This document shows positions 51,902 through 62,015 of a DNA stretch of 64,000 bases, piece by piece; positions within the stretch are counted from its first letter, which is position 1; every line of letters starts with the position of its first letter. The position numbers were made by a program, and so were the translations under genes. The notes beneath the pieces were generated by a model. That model was not told where the DNA came from and did not search any database. It was given only the letters and a program-made list of their open reading frames with translations. This DNA is from Acidiluteibacter ferrifornacis (GTDB taxonomy: Bacteria > Bacteroidota > Bacteroidia > Flavobacteriales_E > Vicingaceae). The DNA is taken from contig NZ_WWNE01000012.1 in the NCBI RefSeq assembly GCF_009909615.1, positions 1-64,000 on the forward strand, given 5' to 3'.

Positions 51902-52807
51902 CTATTTTAAGATCCATTCTATTAATTCTTCTTGATCAACAATACTCCATGAATGAGGGTGTCGAGCGCCATCTCCACGAATGCCTTTATTCTGGGTTTC
52001 GATTAATTCAAGTTGTTTAAAAGTGGTTTGTTGATTTTTGAAAAATTGCTGTAGGGCGTAGGAGTTGGTTTGATTGAAATCGGCCTGCCTATTTTCTTTC
52101 CACCAAATAGAATCTGGTTCGGTGTATAATCTGACTTTAATTGATTTTAGATGTGCAATGTTGTCATAATTCTGTATTTCATTAACGATAGGAGAATGAA
52201 TTGCGAATGAATCAGGAAAATGATTTTTTTCTCCAACTATACTGTCTAAAAGTCCAATCAATAAATTGGATTCAGCAACGGACGGTTCAGAAAAGTTACG
52301 TTCGATATTTAATTTAGATGATCGGTAGATGTTCCATAAATCAATAGGCGGATCAACAGCGAAAACTGCATTGGGTTGGTATTTATTATTTTGAGAAATT
52401 AAGTAATCGGCTAGTAATATAGATACATTTCCGCCCCCTGAATAACCTCCAATTGTAATATTTTGACTAGGAAGTTGATAATAGTCCATAATCTCATTGA
52501 GAAAATCGCCAAGCATTCTTTTTTCTGTACTATCTAAAGAGAGTCGGAAGTTGAAGTTGAGTAAAACCACAGAAATTCCTTTGGTATAAGCACTGTCTAA
52601 TATTTTGAATTCCTTTTTTGTTTGATTTAAATCACAAGAAAAACAGGGGAATAGAAATAGAGTAGCGGCTTGCTTTTGGGCATAATGAATTTCAAATTCA
52701 TCCGTGGTAATTACATTGCTTTTTAATGGAATAGATTCACTTTTTTCAGAAGGTGATGAACAAGAGAAAAGAGCGAGAATAAAGGTCAATAAAAGGAAAT
52801 TACGCAT
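51902..52807 (-). CDS. Alpha/beta-hydrolase lipoprotein
   Basis: This 301-residue protein has a lipobox (LALFSC, Cys16) and an alpha/beta-hydrolase fold. The nucleophile elbow is GGYSGGGN (near residues 121-128), and late RHPHSWS could supply the histidine. It resembles exported esterases. The substrate is unknown. It is co-oriented and closely spaced with the DUF1697 gene. Confidence 0.8.
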   Translation of the reverse strand: MRNFLLLTFILALFSCSSPSEKSESIPLKSNVITTDEFEIHYAQKQAATLFLFPCFSCDLNQTKKEFKILDSAYTKGISVVLLNFNFRLSLDSTEKRMLGDFLNEIMDYYQLPSQNITIGGYSGGGNVSILLADYLISQNNKYQPNAVFAVDPPIDLWNIYRSSKLNIERNFSEPSVAESNLLIGLLDSIVGEKNHFPDSFAIHSPIVNEIQNYDNIAHLKSIKVRLYTEPDSIWWKENRQADFNQTNSYALQQFFKNQQTTFKQLELIETQNKGIRGDGARHPHSWSIVDQEELIEWILK

Positions 52808-52972
52808 GGATTAATATTTTGGCCTAAAGATACCATACTTCCTACATTTTGAATAAGGAATTTGTATAAGAATGGAATTAAAGCTTTTGGATAGTGTAAA
52901 GTTTGGAATCTGATTATTTAAAATGTCCGGAAAAGACAAGAAATAAATCTGGAAAAAAAGCATTAAAAGTAG

Positions 52973-53455
52973 TTAATCTCTTTTGACGAAAGCAGCAACT
53001 ATTAATGAAGTAATGATACCCATAATTGGTGCACTCAAAGTAGCTTGAAGGATATAGTTCTTCAAATTGAAATATTCGGCGGCTTTTGCAGCTGTCATAA
53101 ACTCTTGCTCTACCGCATATTTTGCTGCATTCTGAAAATAGGATGGAGTGATAAAAGTAGAAACAACAAATTGCATCGCTGGTGTGATGGCAGTGATGAC
53201 TAAAGTAATGAAAAGTCCTGAAATCAGTCCTTGAGTATAGCTCATATGGCCTCGGTAAAACGACTCTCGTTTCTCTTTTAAAGCAAGGAAATAGATAATA
53301 ACAGCAGGAATAGCAACGAAATTGGTGTAAATAGCATGTTGATCAATGTACACATCGTGCAGCCCCACTAATTTTTCCATAACCATCCAAAGAACCATCA
53401 TTATGATAAAAAAGAAAGCCCATTTCATTTCAATTGTTCTATTTCGAAATATCAT
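52973..53455 (-). CDS. DUF4199-family membrane protein
   Basis: This 160-residue protein has four membrane segments (about 10-27, 37-54, 72-95 and 132-155) in the DUF4199 arrangement typical of Bacteroidota. The function is unknown. Its start overlaps the upstream DUF1801 gene by 4 nt (53452-53455). Confidence 0.85.
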   Translation of the reverse strand: MIFRNRTIEMKWAFFFIIMMVLWMVMEKLVGLHDVYIDQHAIYTNFVAIPAVIIYFLALKEKRESFYRGHMSYTQGLISGLFITLVITAITPAMQFVVSTFITPSYFQNAAKYAVEQEFMTAAKAAEYFNLKNYILQATLSAPIMGIITSLIVAAFVKRD

Positions 53456-53934
53456 CTTTTGTTCAGGTTAGATTCATATAAGGTTATAAATTCCTTACCC
53501 GTCATTTGCTGGGTCAATGCCCCAATCAATTCAAAAGGAATTTGATCGACTTTTTTAAAACGAATGCAACTTTTTCCCATGTCCAATTTAGTTTTACTGT
53601 ATTTAGGATATTCGTTCACAAACCATTTCATTAAAGCTTCATCCATATAAATGCCACTGTGATAAAGTGCTATGAAATTTTTCTGAGAAGCGATGTGCAT
53701 AAAAGGCAATGGAAGCTTGGGGTTGACATGATAACCGTTTGGATAAACCGAATGCGGAATAACATATCCAATCATTCCATAGTTGATACATTCTTCGACT
53801 TCAGCACTTAAATTAGCCTTGATGACAGCTCTCAGTTTTTCCATAATGGGTCGACGCTCTATTGGAATTTTTGAGAGGTAATCTTCTGGAGAATTCGCTT
53901 CTATTTGCATGGGGGAATCCGTTTGTTTCAACAA
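53452..53934 (-). CDS. DUF1801-domain protein
   Basis: This 160-residue cytoplasmic protein has the DUF1801 pattern: IPIERRPIMEKLRAVI, EECINYGMIGYVIP, FIALYHSGIY and LDMGKSCIRFKKVDQIP. The fold resembles frataxin-like YdhG proteins of unknown function. It is coupled to the DUF4199 gene downstream. Confidence 0.9.
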   Translation of the reverse strand: MLKQTDSPMQIEANSPEDYLSKIPIERRPIMEKLRAVIKANLSAEVEECINYGMIGYVIPHSVYPNGYHVNPKLPLPFMHIASQKNFIALYHSGIYMDEALMKWFVNEYPKYSKTKLDMGKSCIRFKKVDQIPFELIGALTQQMTGKEFITLYESNLNKR

Positions 53935-54229
53935 ATATAGCGGAAATAATGTAACCTCCTTTGTTTAGGGTGGATACTTAATTTGTGTACCAAATTCCTC
54001 AAAATGACTTTCTGTTTCTATGATTTATAGAAAGATTGAGAGGGATTCAATTGAAGGATAATACAGACTAATGGTTGGGTGGTTTGGTTTTCATTAAGTA
54101 GGAAGTTAAGTAGTTAGCAGACTCTTCATTCGGAGTAACTCTCATGATTGGCAGCTGGAATTTAATGGAATTGCTGCAGTGGTACACCAATTGAATCTAA
54201 GATTACAGTAATCAACAAAAACGGAAATT

Positions 54230-54919
54230 ATGAAAATCAATTTAAAGCAAAAAGCAATAATGGTTTCATTGTCAATGACCATTGCTGCTGCCACAATTAC
54301 AAGTTGTGGAACAAGTAAAGGTGTACAAGGTGGAGCAGCTGGAGCAGCTGGAGGTGCTATTATTGGCGGAATCATAGGTGAAAATAATGGAAGTACGGCT
54401 ACAGGTGCTATTTTGGGTGCAGTCATTGGCGGTGCAGCTGGTGGAGCTATCGGAGCATATATGGACAAACAAGCCAAAGAAATAGAAAAGGACATTGAAG
54501 GTGCTGATGTAGAAAGAGTCGGAGAAGGGATTAAAATTACATTTGACTCAGGATTATTGTTTGGTGTAGACAAATCAACATTGAATGAGTCGACAAAGGA
54601 AAATTTAAGAGAGCTGGCACAAACACTCCAAAAGTATGAAGACACTCAAATTCTGATAGAAGGTCATACTGACAATACCGGAAGTGAAGAGTATAATAAA
54701 AAGTTATCAGATCGAAGAGCCGATGCAGTAGCAGACTATATTAAAGGCTTGGGTGTATCAGGATCAAGAATTTCTACTGTGGGCTATGGTGAAGCCCAAC
54801 CATTGGAATCTAACGATACAGAAGCAGGTAAGCAAGCCAACAGAAGAGTAGAAATGGCCATATTTGCCAACAAAAAATTACAAAAAGCTGCCGAGAGAGG
54901 GGAACAATTAGATGAATAG
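54230..54919 (+). CDS. OmpA-family lipoprotein with glycine zipper
   Basis: This 229-residue lipoprotein has a lipobox near Cys26 (TITSC), then a Gly/Ala-rich zipper (GGAAGAAGGAIIGG, about 34-47, and GAVIGGAAGGAIGAY, about 63-77) that may insert in a membrane. The OmpA C-terminal peptidoglycan-binding domain follows (about 105-222) with EGHTDNTGSEEYN, LSDRRADAV and NRRVE. It anchors the envelope like YiaD. It has its own terminator. Confidence 0.93.
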   Translation: MKINLKQKAIMVSLSMTIAAATITSCGTSKGVQGGAAGAAGGAIIGGIIGENNGSTATGAILGAVIGGAAGGAIGAYMDKQAKEIEKDIEGADVERVGEGIKITFDSGLLFGVDKSTLNESTKENLRELAQTLQKYEDTQILIEGHTDNTGSEEYNKKLSDRRADAVADYIKGLGVSGSRISTVGYGEAQPLESNDTEAGKQANRRVEMAIFANKKLQKAAERGEQLDE

Positions 54920-54943
54920 TGACTTCAATTAGGTTAGAAAGAG

Positions 54944-54979
54944 AAGAGGAATGAATTTTAATCCATTCCTCTTTTTTTA
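54944..54979 (+). terminator. Bidirectional-looking terminator
   Basis: The stem AAGAGGAATG/CATTCCTCTT (54944-54953, 54964-54973) is followed by a T tract. It terminates the OmpA gene. The stop of the convergent TPR gene lies at 54977, so transcripts from both sides end here. Confidence 0.85.
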
Positions 54980-56899
54980 ATCTTTACATATGGCAAGATA
55001 TATTTTTTCGCCTGTTAGTTTTTCATCTTTAAATGGCATTAATACCATATAGTTTTTGTTGATCTCAATGATCTTAAAAACTACGTAATCATTTTTATCT
55101 CTATTAGGTGTCAGATAAAGCAATTTTGGTTTCGTACGGATTGAATATTTACCGACCTCAAACTTTCCATTCATTACGAAGTTGACATCTTTGTTTTGAT
55201 ATGCCATTATTTTAAATGTTTTATCATATTCTCCTTGGTCTCCATTTTTGGTAGTAAAACCGTCGTATGACCAGCAATTGTTAATGTAATTTGTAACTTC
55301 TTCTTCAAATGACTTTTGCTCTTCAACCTCATAAGTCTTAATGGTGGAGTTCATTTGATTAATCATCTGCATTCGATTCAACAAAATGATTGAATTTGGA
55401 GCAATTTCAAGTCCTCTTTGAATGGATTGTTTTACTTTAGACAAATTTCTATTATTGAAATGATAATTGGCGATATCTAAATACATTGCAGCAAGATAAC
55501 TTTCATCGTAATTTGTCTTTGGGTTGTTTTTTAGATGAGTTTCGTATGAAGCAAGTCTTGTCATTCCTTCATTGAATTTACCGTAAGAAACATATTCTCT
55601 GATGACCCTCATGTTGTAGTAATTATAAAATTGTTGAAACGTTGGGTCCCTTTTAAGTAGGTCAAATTTGGTCATGTATTTTTCTAAAGAGTCAATATTA
55701 TCTTTATGATTTCGGTCGGTTAGCATATGTAATTTTGCCAGATTAGTAATGTTTTCTTTCAATTCAATATTTTCAGGATTTAATTGATAAGCTATGGACA
55801 ACTCATGCAAGGCTTCTGGATACTGATTATTGACTTGATAGACATAAGCTAACCGATATCTATAATTCAGTTCATAATCTTTAATATTCACTATTGTGTC
55901 AACCGCTGATTTAAATTGTTGGTAGTAAGTTTTATAAGCTGAAATGTTAGGGTGTAGTACCATTAATTCATTTCCAACGTATTGAAAGTGAGTTAGACCT
56001 AAGGATTCAAACTGACTGCCTTTTGGGTTTAAGTTCACAAATTTGGCGAGAGAAATTGGATCAAACTGATTTGTATTCTCGCATTCTGCTAGAACATTAA
56101 TCAATGCATAGTTAGTCATGAAAAGAATATTCGTGGAAGGGTAAACGAGATAGGAAGCTTCTAGAAAGTAGGCAGCTTCTTCGTAATTCGCTTGGTTGTA
56201 TTTTTCCACACCTTTATTGTAATACAATAAGGCTGCTAGTTGCACATCATTAATAATCTTATTAGTGTCATAATGCTGATCAAATAGTTTTTCTACGGAA
56301 TTGTTTTCAAATTCTTCTTCGGATATTAGTTTGTTTGCTTTTAATAAATTGACATAATCTTTTTGGGTTTTGTAATCGAATACAAAAGTTCCTTGAGTCG
56401 GTAAAGTGCTTTCAACTAATATTTTTTCACCCTTAGGGTCAGCAATTAAGTATACATGGGTTGGAGTTTCCCGGATTTCATAATCAATATTAAATCGATT
56501 AAATATCTGGACATAAAGGGCAGTGGCCGATACACAATTGTATTCTCCTTTAGTGAAGAGTTGATTAAAATCAGCATCCAAAACGTACTTTTTTAACTTT
56601 GCATTATGAATTTCAGAGTAGATGGTTTTAATTTGCTTCTTTTTGTTTTTGGTCTTCAACTTTTCAGGATCCAATCCTTTGTATAAGTTGTCAATTTGTT
56701 GATGAATTTTTTCTTCATTGCCAGTTTCATACTCCAAGGCAATCATAATTTCCAACGCATCGACATCTATAGAATTTGCGATCTTATTAAACACCTTTTC
56801 TTCAAAGGTACTTTTGTAAATTCTACTATCATCCTGAGCTAGTGCATTTTTTGGCAGACTAAGTATAAAAGGAATAACGATAAGGAGGAGATTTTTCAT
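54977..56899 (-). CDS. Secreted transglutaminase-like/TPR protein
   Basis: This 640-residue protein has a signal peptide (about 1-21). A transglutaminase-like domain has Cys122 in GEYNCVSATALY and His148 in TPTHVYLIA. A series of TPR-type helical repeats (about 225-530) and a C-terminal beta region follow. The domain pair resembles secreted Bacteroidota proteins of unknown role, possibly proteolysis or envelope assembly. It is the last gene of a three-gene unit with the two genes upstream. Confidence 0.82.
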   Translation of the reverse strand: MKNLLLIVIPFILSLPKNALAQDDSRIYKSTFEEKVFNKIANSIDVDALEIMIALEYETGNEEKIHQQIDNLYKGLDPEKLKTKNKKKQIKTIYSEIHNAKLKKYVLDADFNQLFTKGEYNCVSATALYVQIFNRFNIDYEIRETPTHVYLIADPKGEKILVESTLPTQGTFVFDYKTQKDYVNLLKANKLISEEEFENNSVEKLFDQHYDTNKIINDVQLAALLYYNKGVEKYNQANYEEAAYFLEASYLVYPSTNILFMTNYALINVLAECENTNQFDPISLAKFVNLNPKGSQFESLGLTHFQYVGNELMVLHPNISAYKTYYQQFKSAVDTIVNIKDYELNYRYRLAYVYQVNNQYPEALHELSIAYQLNPENIELKENITNLAKLHMLTDRNHKDNIDSLEKYMTKFDLLKRDPTFQQFYNYYNMRVIREYVSYGKFNEGMTRLASYETHLKNNPKTNYDESYLAAMYLDIANYHFNNRNLSKVKQSIQRGLEIAPNSIILLNRMQMINQMNSTIKTYEVEEQKSFEEEVTNYINNCWSYDGFTTKNGDQGEYDKTFKIMAYQNKDVNFVMNGKFEVGKYSIRTKPKLLYLTPNRDKNDYVVFKIIEINKNYMVLMPFKDEKLTGEKIYLAICKD

Positions 56900-56949
56900 A
56901 ATTAAAGGGTTATCATTTAGAGAGAGGAGATAAGAACTGAATTATTGAA

Positions 56950-57690
56950 TTAAACTGAAGCGAAATGATTGTTCAAGTCGTTGATAATTAATTCAATTAC
57001 GTTTTTGAAATTTAAAGAGGTTGACTCAGCCATACTTCTGCCAAATGTTTGAATAAGTTCTTTTTTGTTATTGTATCCATGTCTGAAAGCATCACTTTTC
57101 TTTTTTGCATCAAAAGTGTTTTCATGAATTAATTCAGTCCCTTTTTTCAATTGGTAAGAAATGGCTACTTCTGTATCAGCAGGACCTGCATAGTCACCAA
57201 AGCTATATATGTACATGAAAAATAGGTATGCAAAAAAGCCATTACTGGTATAAGGACCTATGGCTTGAACTTTATTGATCGTAATTTCTAACTCATAATC
57301 ATGGTCTACACTATCCAATTGGAACGATCCAGATCGTTTGGCCTCTCGTTCAAAGTGATACTGCATAGATTCTGCCCAACTGTTCAAATAATTGGATTCA
57401 CCCTGATAACACATTTTACGAGATTCCCAATAATTGAAAATTAATAAAGGGACTGTCCAGCCTGTTTCTTTCACAGCAATGGTTTGTTGTCTTACAGTTG
57501 GGTCCACAGAAACCTTCGAGAGTGACAACTTAATGTCACTTTTGTCTTCTATTGGTTTTGAATCCAATAAATAAATGATAGATTGTTTTCTAGAGTCAAG
57601 CTGTGCTTGAATCTTTTTTGTGGAAGTACAGCTACTTAAAATGGTAAGAAAGGCAACAAAAAATAAAATGTAGGAACGATTTCTAATCAT
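56950..57690 (-). CDS. Lipoprotein of unknown function
   Basis: This 246-residue lipoprotein has a lipobox (ILSSC, Cys21). Its soluble part has alternating strands and a segment VPLLIFNYWESRKM. No family recognised. It overlaps the upstream gene by 8 nt (57683-57690) and precedes the TPR gene by about 50 nt. Confidence 0.75.
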   Translation of the reverse strand: MIRNRSYILFFVAFLTILSSCTSTKKIQAQLDSRKQSIIYLLDSKPIEDKSDIKLSLSKVSVDPTVRQQTIAVKETGWTVPLLIFNYWESRKMCYQGESNYLNSWAESMQYHFEREAKRSGSFQLDSVDHDYELEITINKVQAIGPYTSNGFFAYLFFMYIYSFGDYAGPADTEVAISYQLKKGTELIHENTFDAKKKSDAFRHGYNNKKELIQTFGRSMAESTSLNFKNVIELIINDLNNHFASV

Positions 57691-58243
57691 GTTTGTAGAT
57701 AATATATTTGACTCTGTTTTTAACTATTTCTTTTTCAATATCACTTTTTGCAATATCCATTGCCTTTTGATACTGCAATACCAGTTCATTTGTCGTATTG
57801 TAGGTATTTAATTCATACCTGCAGTCACCTATTAATAAGTGTTTATGATAAAGAAAATTGTTGCCTCTATACTGCTGAAGGGCTTCTTCTGCTAGTTTGT
57901 ATTCTCCTTTCATAAAGTGACAGAATCCAATGTAGAATTGGTGGATAACTAAACTGCTATCATGTTGAAGCAAAAAAAGTTCGATGTCTTTGCGCTTCAT
58001 TTTTTTCAATAGAAAGGCGAATTGTTGAGTTTTGGCAATTTCATTGGGATTCAAATGTGGATTTTCATCTGGCTGGATTAGCTCATCAAAAACGATACTT
58101 CGCTTTAAAATTTCTTTATCGCCTCTTTGGGCTAATTTCAGGTATTGGTGCTTGTCCAGAATAATAAAATAGTCTTTAAAGTTGGAAGCGGTCAAAAAAA
58201 ATAGGAAAAACAGTGATACCGTAAGTTTGAGAATTGGTCGCAA
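57683..58243 (-). CDS. Secreted TPR-like helical protein
   Basis: This 186-residue protein has a signal peptide (about 1-20) and helical repeats resembling TPRs (HQFYIGFCHFMKGEYKLAEEALQQY, about 105-129). It is the first gene of the operon with the lipoprotein and the transglutaminase/TPR protein. The function is unknown. Confidence 0.75.
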   Translation of the reverse strand: MRPILKLTVSLFFLFFLTASNFKDYFIILDKHQYLKLAQRGDKEILKRSIVFDELIQPDENPHLNPNEIAKTQQFAFLLKKMKRKDIELFLLQHDSSLVIHQFYIGFCHFMKGEYKLAEEALQQYRGNNFLYHKHLLIGDCRYELNTYNTTNELVLQYQKAMDIAKSDIEKEIVKNRVKYIIYKHD

Positions 58244-58461
58244 TAGTAGAGTTTTATTGTGTTAGGTTATTTTTTTGGGTCAATCTTTGAAATTAATGTC
58301 ATCTGATTGAGCGTCTGCAATTATCAGCAAATTATTTTAATTGAGTGATATTAAAATAAGCCAATCTTTATAATCATATAAAGAATTTAGAGTTGATAAT
58401 GAGTTTCTTTTTAAGAAGTCAAAAGATGTTTTCATCCAACTTAACCTTAACAAGTGTGTTT

Positions 58462-59013
58462 TTAGCACTCTTCCTTTTTTTCCCTTTTAGGAATGCCTTC
58501 TACTCCCTCAATCAATTTTTCAGCTATTTGATTTTTTTCGCTTGAATGAAGCACAGACATGTCTCCTGTTGATTCCAATACCACTGCAAGTACCTCGTCC
58601 AATTGGATGACATTGGCTTCTCTCAGCTTAGCCATTAAGTCACTTTCTCCAACATTTGTTTTTTCCAAATTGGGGTACAGAATCTTTCCTTTAAACATTA
58701 ACATCATCGGACGGTTGGTCGCAAGATTTTTGAAGAAATTTGATTTGCGAACCAAATAGGAGAAAAGTGTTTGAAATAGCAGGATACCAATCAGAGCCAC
58801 TGAGGCTTTTAAAAAGGATTGATTGGCATTCATAACAACAGAAGCAAGAATTGATCCGATAGCAATGGTTGAAGCAAAGTCAAAGCTGGACATTTTAGCA
58901 AACGTTCGTAATCCAAATAAGCGAGTAATAATAATCATCACCGAGAATATAATTCCGACAGTCAATATTGCTTTCATTAAGATGGCCATTTCAAGGTATA
59001 TCCAGTTTTCCAT
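58462..59013 (-). CDS. DUF421 (YetF-like) membrane protein
   Basis: This 183-residue protein has three membrane segments (about 12-30, 45-63 and 68-86) and the soluble DUF421 domain with RPMMLMFKGKILYPNLEKTNV and LREANVIQLDEVLAVVLESTG. The family is widespread and poorly understood. The flanking gaps (58244-58461, 59014-59268) show no genes. Confidence 0.92.
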   Translation of the reverse strand: MENWIYLEMAILMKAILTVGIIFSVMIIITRLFGLRTFAKMSSFDFASTIAIGSILASVVMNANQSFLKASVALIGILLFQTLFSYLVRKSNFFKNLATNRPMMLMFKGKILYPNLEKTNVGESDLMAKLREANVIQLDEVLAVVLESTGDMSVLHSSEKNQIAEKLIEGVEGIPKREKKEEC

Positions 59014-59268
59014 TTCCTACTTTTTTAAGTTTAACTATATGAGTTCATGCCAATGCTAAAAAGATGGCGCTTTATTTTTATACCACATTTATTAGACCAA
59101 CTACCCATTCCACGGATGATAGATCAATGCTACAACCTGCTTTTTGAATAAGTCATTAAAAATTAATCAATTGTAATTGTTTGGATATCTACGGCTTAAA
59201 ACTTGGATTAAAACGGACAGCTATCGCAAAAAATATCAAGTTATGAACCTTCTAAACTACCTTTCACC

Positions 59269-60243
59269 ATGACACCAAATTCTATATTAGAAATCATCGG
59301 AAATACTCCAACCGTTAGACTGACAAGAGTTTCGGAGGATTTAGGATTAAACGTTTTTGGTAAGATCGAGGGCTTAAATCCGGGTGGAAGTATAAAGGAT
59401 AGGACTTCCTTAGCCATGATTCAAAATGGCGTCGCTTGTGGAAAAATTTCTGCAACCACCACAATTGTTGAAAGTAGCAGTGGAAATATGGCAATCGGCT
59501 TAGCTCAAGTCTGTTCTTATTACGGACTAAAACTCATTATTGTCACCGATACCAAAGCCAACCCCCATACTTTACAAATGTTAAGGGCTTATGGAGCACA
59601 AATTGAAATGGTCAACAAACCGTGTATAGGAAGTGGATTACTTGGTGCTCGTTTAAATAAAGTAAAAGAGCTTTTAGCAGTAATACCCAACTCTTTTAGT
59701 CCCAATCAATATAAAAATAAGTTAAACCCTCAAACTCACTTTCAAACAATGGCTGAAATTCATCAAGCTGTCCAACACATCGATTATGTTTTGGTGGCAA
59801 CGAGTACTTGTGGTACTTTGATGGGATGCGCGTCATACTTGGAAGAAAATAGTCCGCAAACCCAATTAATAGCCGTAGATGCAATCGGAAGTGTCATTTT
59901 TGGTCAGCCTCCTTGTTCACGATTAATACCAGGCCACGGTTCAGGTATGCCGTCTTCCTTTTTGAAAAAGAATTCTGTTCACCAAGTAGTTGCCATTAGT
60001 GATGAAGAATGCGTTGAAGGATGTCATTACCTCTTAGAGAAGGAAAGTATTTTGGCTGGAGGGTCTTCAGGTGCAGTAGTTTCAGCTTTGCATCAAATAA
60101 AGTCCACCATTCCCAATGGAAGTCGGTGTGTGTTGATGCTACCTGATAGAGGTGAACGATATCTGGATACGATATATAACCCCAGTTGGGTGACTGAAAA
60201 TTTTGAAACAGTAACGCCTGAAAAAAGAAAAGTAAGTTTATGA
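59269..60243 (+). CDS. sbnA: SbnA-like 2,3-diaminopropionate synthase subunit
   Basis: This 324-residue PLP enzyme of the cysteine-synthase fold has PLP Lys43 in GGSIKDR, substrate loop VESSSGNMAIGLA and the C-terminal DRGERYLDTIY of SbnA-type enzymes. SbnA condenses O-phospho-L-serine with L-glutamate to make ACEGA, the precursor of L-2,3-diaminopropionate. Cysteine synthase itself is a weaker alternative. It starts a three-gene operon and overlaps the next gene by 4 nt (ATGA, 60240-60243). No SbnB-type dehydrogenase is present. Confidence 0.88.
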   Translation: MTPNSILEIIGNTPTVRLTRVSEDLGLNVFGKIEGLNPGGSIKDRTSLAMIQNGVACGKISATTTIVESSSGNMAIGLAQVCSYYGLKLIIVTDTKANPHTLQMLRAYGAQIEMVNKPCIGSGLLGARLNKVKELLAVIPNSFSPNQYKNKLNPQTHFQTMAEIHQAVQHIDYVLVATSTCGTLMGCASYLEENSPQTQLIAVDAIGSVIFGQPPCSRLIPGHGSGMPSSFLKKNSVHQVVAISDEECVEGCHYLLEKESILAGGSSGAVVSALHQIKSTIPNGSRCVLMLPDRGERYLDTIYNPSWVTENFETVTPEKRKVSL

Positions 60244-62015
60244 GTCAACCAAGAATAAGTATCGGTATTGTTGGATTTGGTCCAAAAGGGCTGTATGGTT
60301 TTGAAAGACTATTGGCCAATTTACATCAAATGGATGAAAAGCTCGAAGTACATGTACATCTGTTTAACGCTACGGGTGATTTCGCTACCGGTTGGATTTA
60401 TCAACCTGAGCAGCCTGATTTTTTATTGATGAATTATAGCAATGCTTTTATTACAATGCATCCAGATGCAGCACCTTCACCGATATGCGAGATTATGTCC
60501 TTTTCGGAATGGTGCGCAAATTGTCGTCAAACCTCTACGAGTGCAGAAGATAAAAGAATTGCATCTCGTGGTGAAGTGGGCGAATATCTTTCTTATTATT
60601 TTAACTGTTTGTGTGATTCAGCTCGTTCAAATATTAGAATTCACAAAAATAGGGGAAAGGTTACAGCCATTATTCCTGAAAAGGGGAAGTATCGCCTCGA
60701 AACCGATATTGAGTTTCAATCTCCAATATTTACGACTTTATTACTGACTACTGGCCATTCGCCAAGTATCACCTCCAAACTGAGTCAATCCAAGAAATCT
60801 AAGAATTGTATACCGTTTGTATATCCAGTGCAAGAAAAGTTACAGCTTATACCTAAAAATGTTCAAGTAGCTTGTAAAGGGATAGGATTAACTGCCATAG
60901 ATTCAATTTTGGCATTAACAGAAGGAAGAGGTGGAGAGTTTGAAAAAAGTAATGAATCCGAACTGATCTACAGGAAATCAGGAAAAGAGCCAACGAAAAT
61001 TTATCCCTTTTCGCGTTCAGGTTATCCAATTATTCCACGATTATCTAATGGTGTGACTTTAACCCAGCATAGCTGTTATTTAAAAAAATGGGTTTCCTCT
61101 CTCTCTGAAAATTGTTCTCCATTTGACTTTGAGAAAGAGGTTCTACCCCTGATCAAGCAGGACATCACCACGGAATATTACTATCAATTATTTCAAAATT
61201 ATAAGTTGAGGCTAAATGCGCAACAAGAGTATGAAAAGGTTTTAGATGAAATTCAAGAATTTCATCGTCTTCATCCAGAAGAAAAAAAGTTTGAAGCTGA
61301 TGAATTGTTACGTCCTCCAATCAGACAATCGAACAATGCCCATGAGGATTTTCTGGCCTACTGGAAAAAGACGGTTGATTGGATAAAAACCGAAAATAGC
61401 CCTTTTGTAGCTGCAGCAAATACATGGGGGAATTTAGTAGACGACTTCAATTGGTTGTATAAAAATGATAAGCTAACTGCTGATTCTAGGTCGAAATTTA
61501 TTTCCACTTATTTTTCTATGTTTAATAGAATCTCTTATGGGCCTCCTTTGCAAAATGTTCAGAAAATAATAGCATTGGCCGCAATTGGAGTTGTTGATTT
61601 CTCATTTGTTAATAATCCGGATATTACGAAAACCGACAGTGATAAATATGAGTTAAAATCGCATGAAGAAATGACTTCTTGCGAGTGGATGATTGATGCA
61701 CGTTTACCCAGAGGTTACACCGTTAACTCTAACGTTTTGTACACAAGCTCCTGTAAAAGGAATGGCTTATTTTCATTTCTAAATAAGCATACCAATAGCG
61801 ATTTTGCAAATGGATTGAACTGCAATGAAGCAGGCAATCCCATTTCTGAGGAAGGTGAAGTAATCTCTAACATAACTTTATATGGCACACCCGCAGAAGG
61901 TAAATTATTCGATAATGATAGCTTATCAAGAAAGCGAAATGATACTGCTAGTCAATGGGCTAAGCAAACTATTCAACTCATTTATAAAACTTTAATACCA
62001 GAACATGAATACTAA
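60240..62015 (+). CDS. FAD/NAD(P)-binding protein (NAD_binding_9 type)
   Basis: This 591-residue protein has an N-terminal dinucleotide fold IGIVGFGPKGLYGFERLL (7-24) and the LLMNYSNAFITMHPD segment typical of the NAD_binding_9 family. A second nucleotide-binding region lies near 205-235 (VACKGIGLTAIDSILALTEGRGG). It is probably an oxidoreductase. Between an SbnA-like synthase and a decarboxylase it stands where SbnB would be, and may oxidise the ACEGA intermediate or modify the product; this is inference. It overlaps both neighbours. Confidence 0.8.
   Translation: MSQPRISIGIVGFGPKGLYGFERLLANLHQMDEKLEVHVHLFNATGDFATGWIYQPEQPDFLLMNYSNAFITMHPDAAPSPICEIMSFSEWCANCRQTSTSAEDKRIASRGEVGEYLSYYFNCLCDSARSNIRIHKNRGKVTAIIPEKGKYRLETDIEFQSPIFTTLLLTTGHSPSITSKLSQSKKSKNCIPFVYPVQEKLQLIPKNVQVACKGIGLTAIDSILALTEGRGGEFEKSNESELIYRKSGKEPTKIYPFSRSGYPIIPRLSNGVTLTQHSCYLKKWVSSLSENCSPFDFEKEVLPLIKQDITTEYYYQLFQNYKLRLNAQQEYEKVLDEIQEFHRLHPEEKKFEADELLRPPIRQSNNAHEDFLAYWKKTVDWIKTENSPFVAAANTWGNLVDDFNWLYKNDKLTADSRSKFISTYFSMFNRISYGPPLQNVQKIIALAAIGVVDFSFVNNPDITKTDSDKYELKSHEEMTSCEWMIDARLPRGYTVNSNVLYTSSCKRNGLFSFLNKHTNSDFANGLNCNEAGNPISEEGEVISNITLYGTPAEGKLFDNDSLSRKRNDTASQWAKQTIQLIYKTLIPEHEY

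Noticed and set aside
54142-54645. Minus-strand frame opposite the OmpA gene
   Set aside because: It is Ser/Pro/Ala-rich as expected from the reverse of a Gly-rich coding stretch. The plus-strand OmpA domain is unmistakable.
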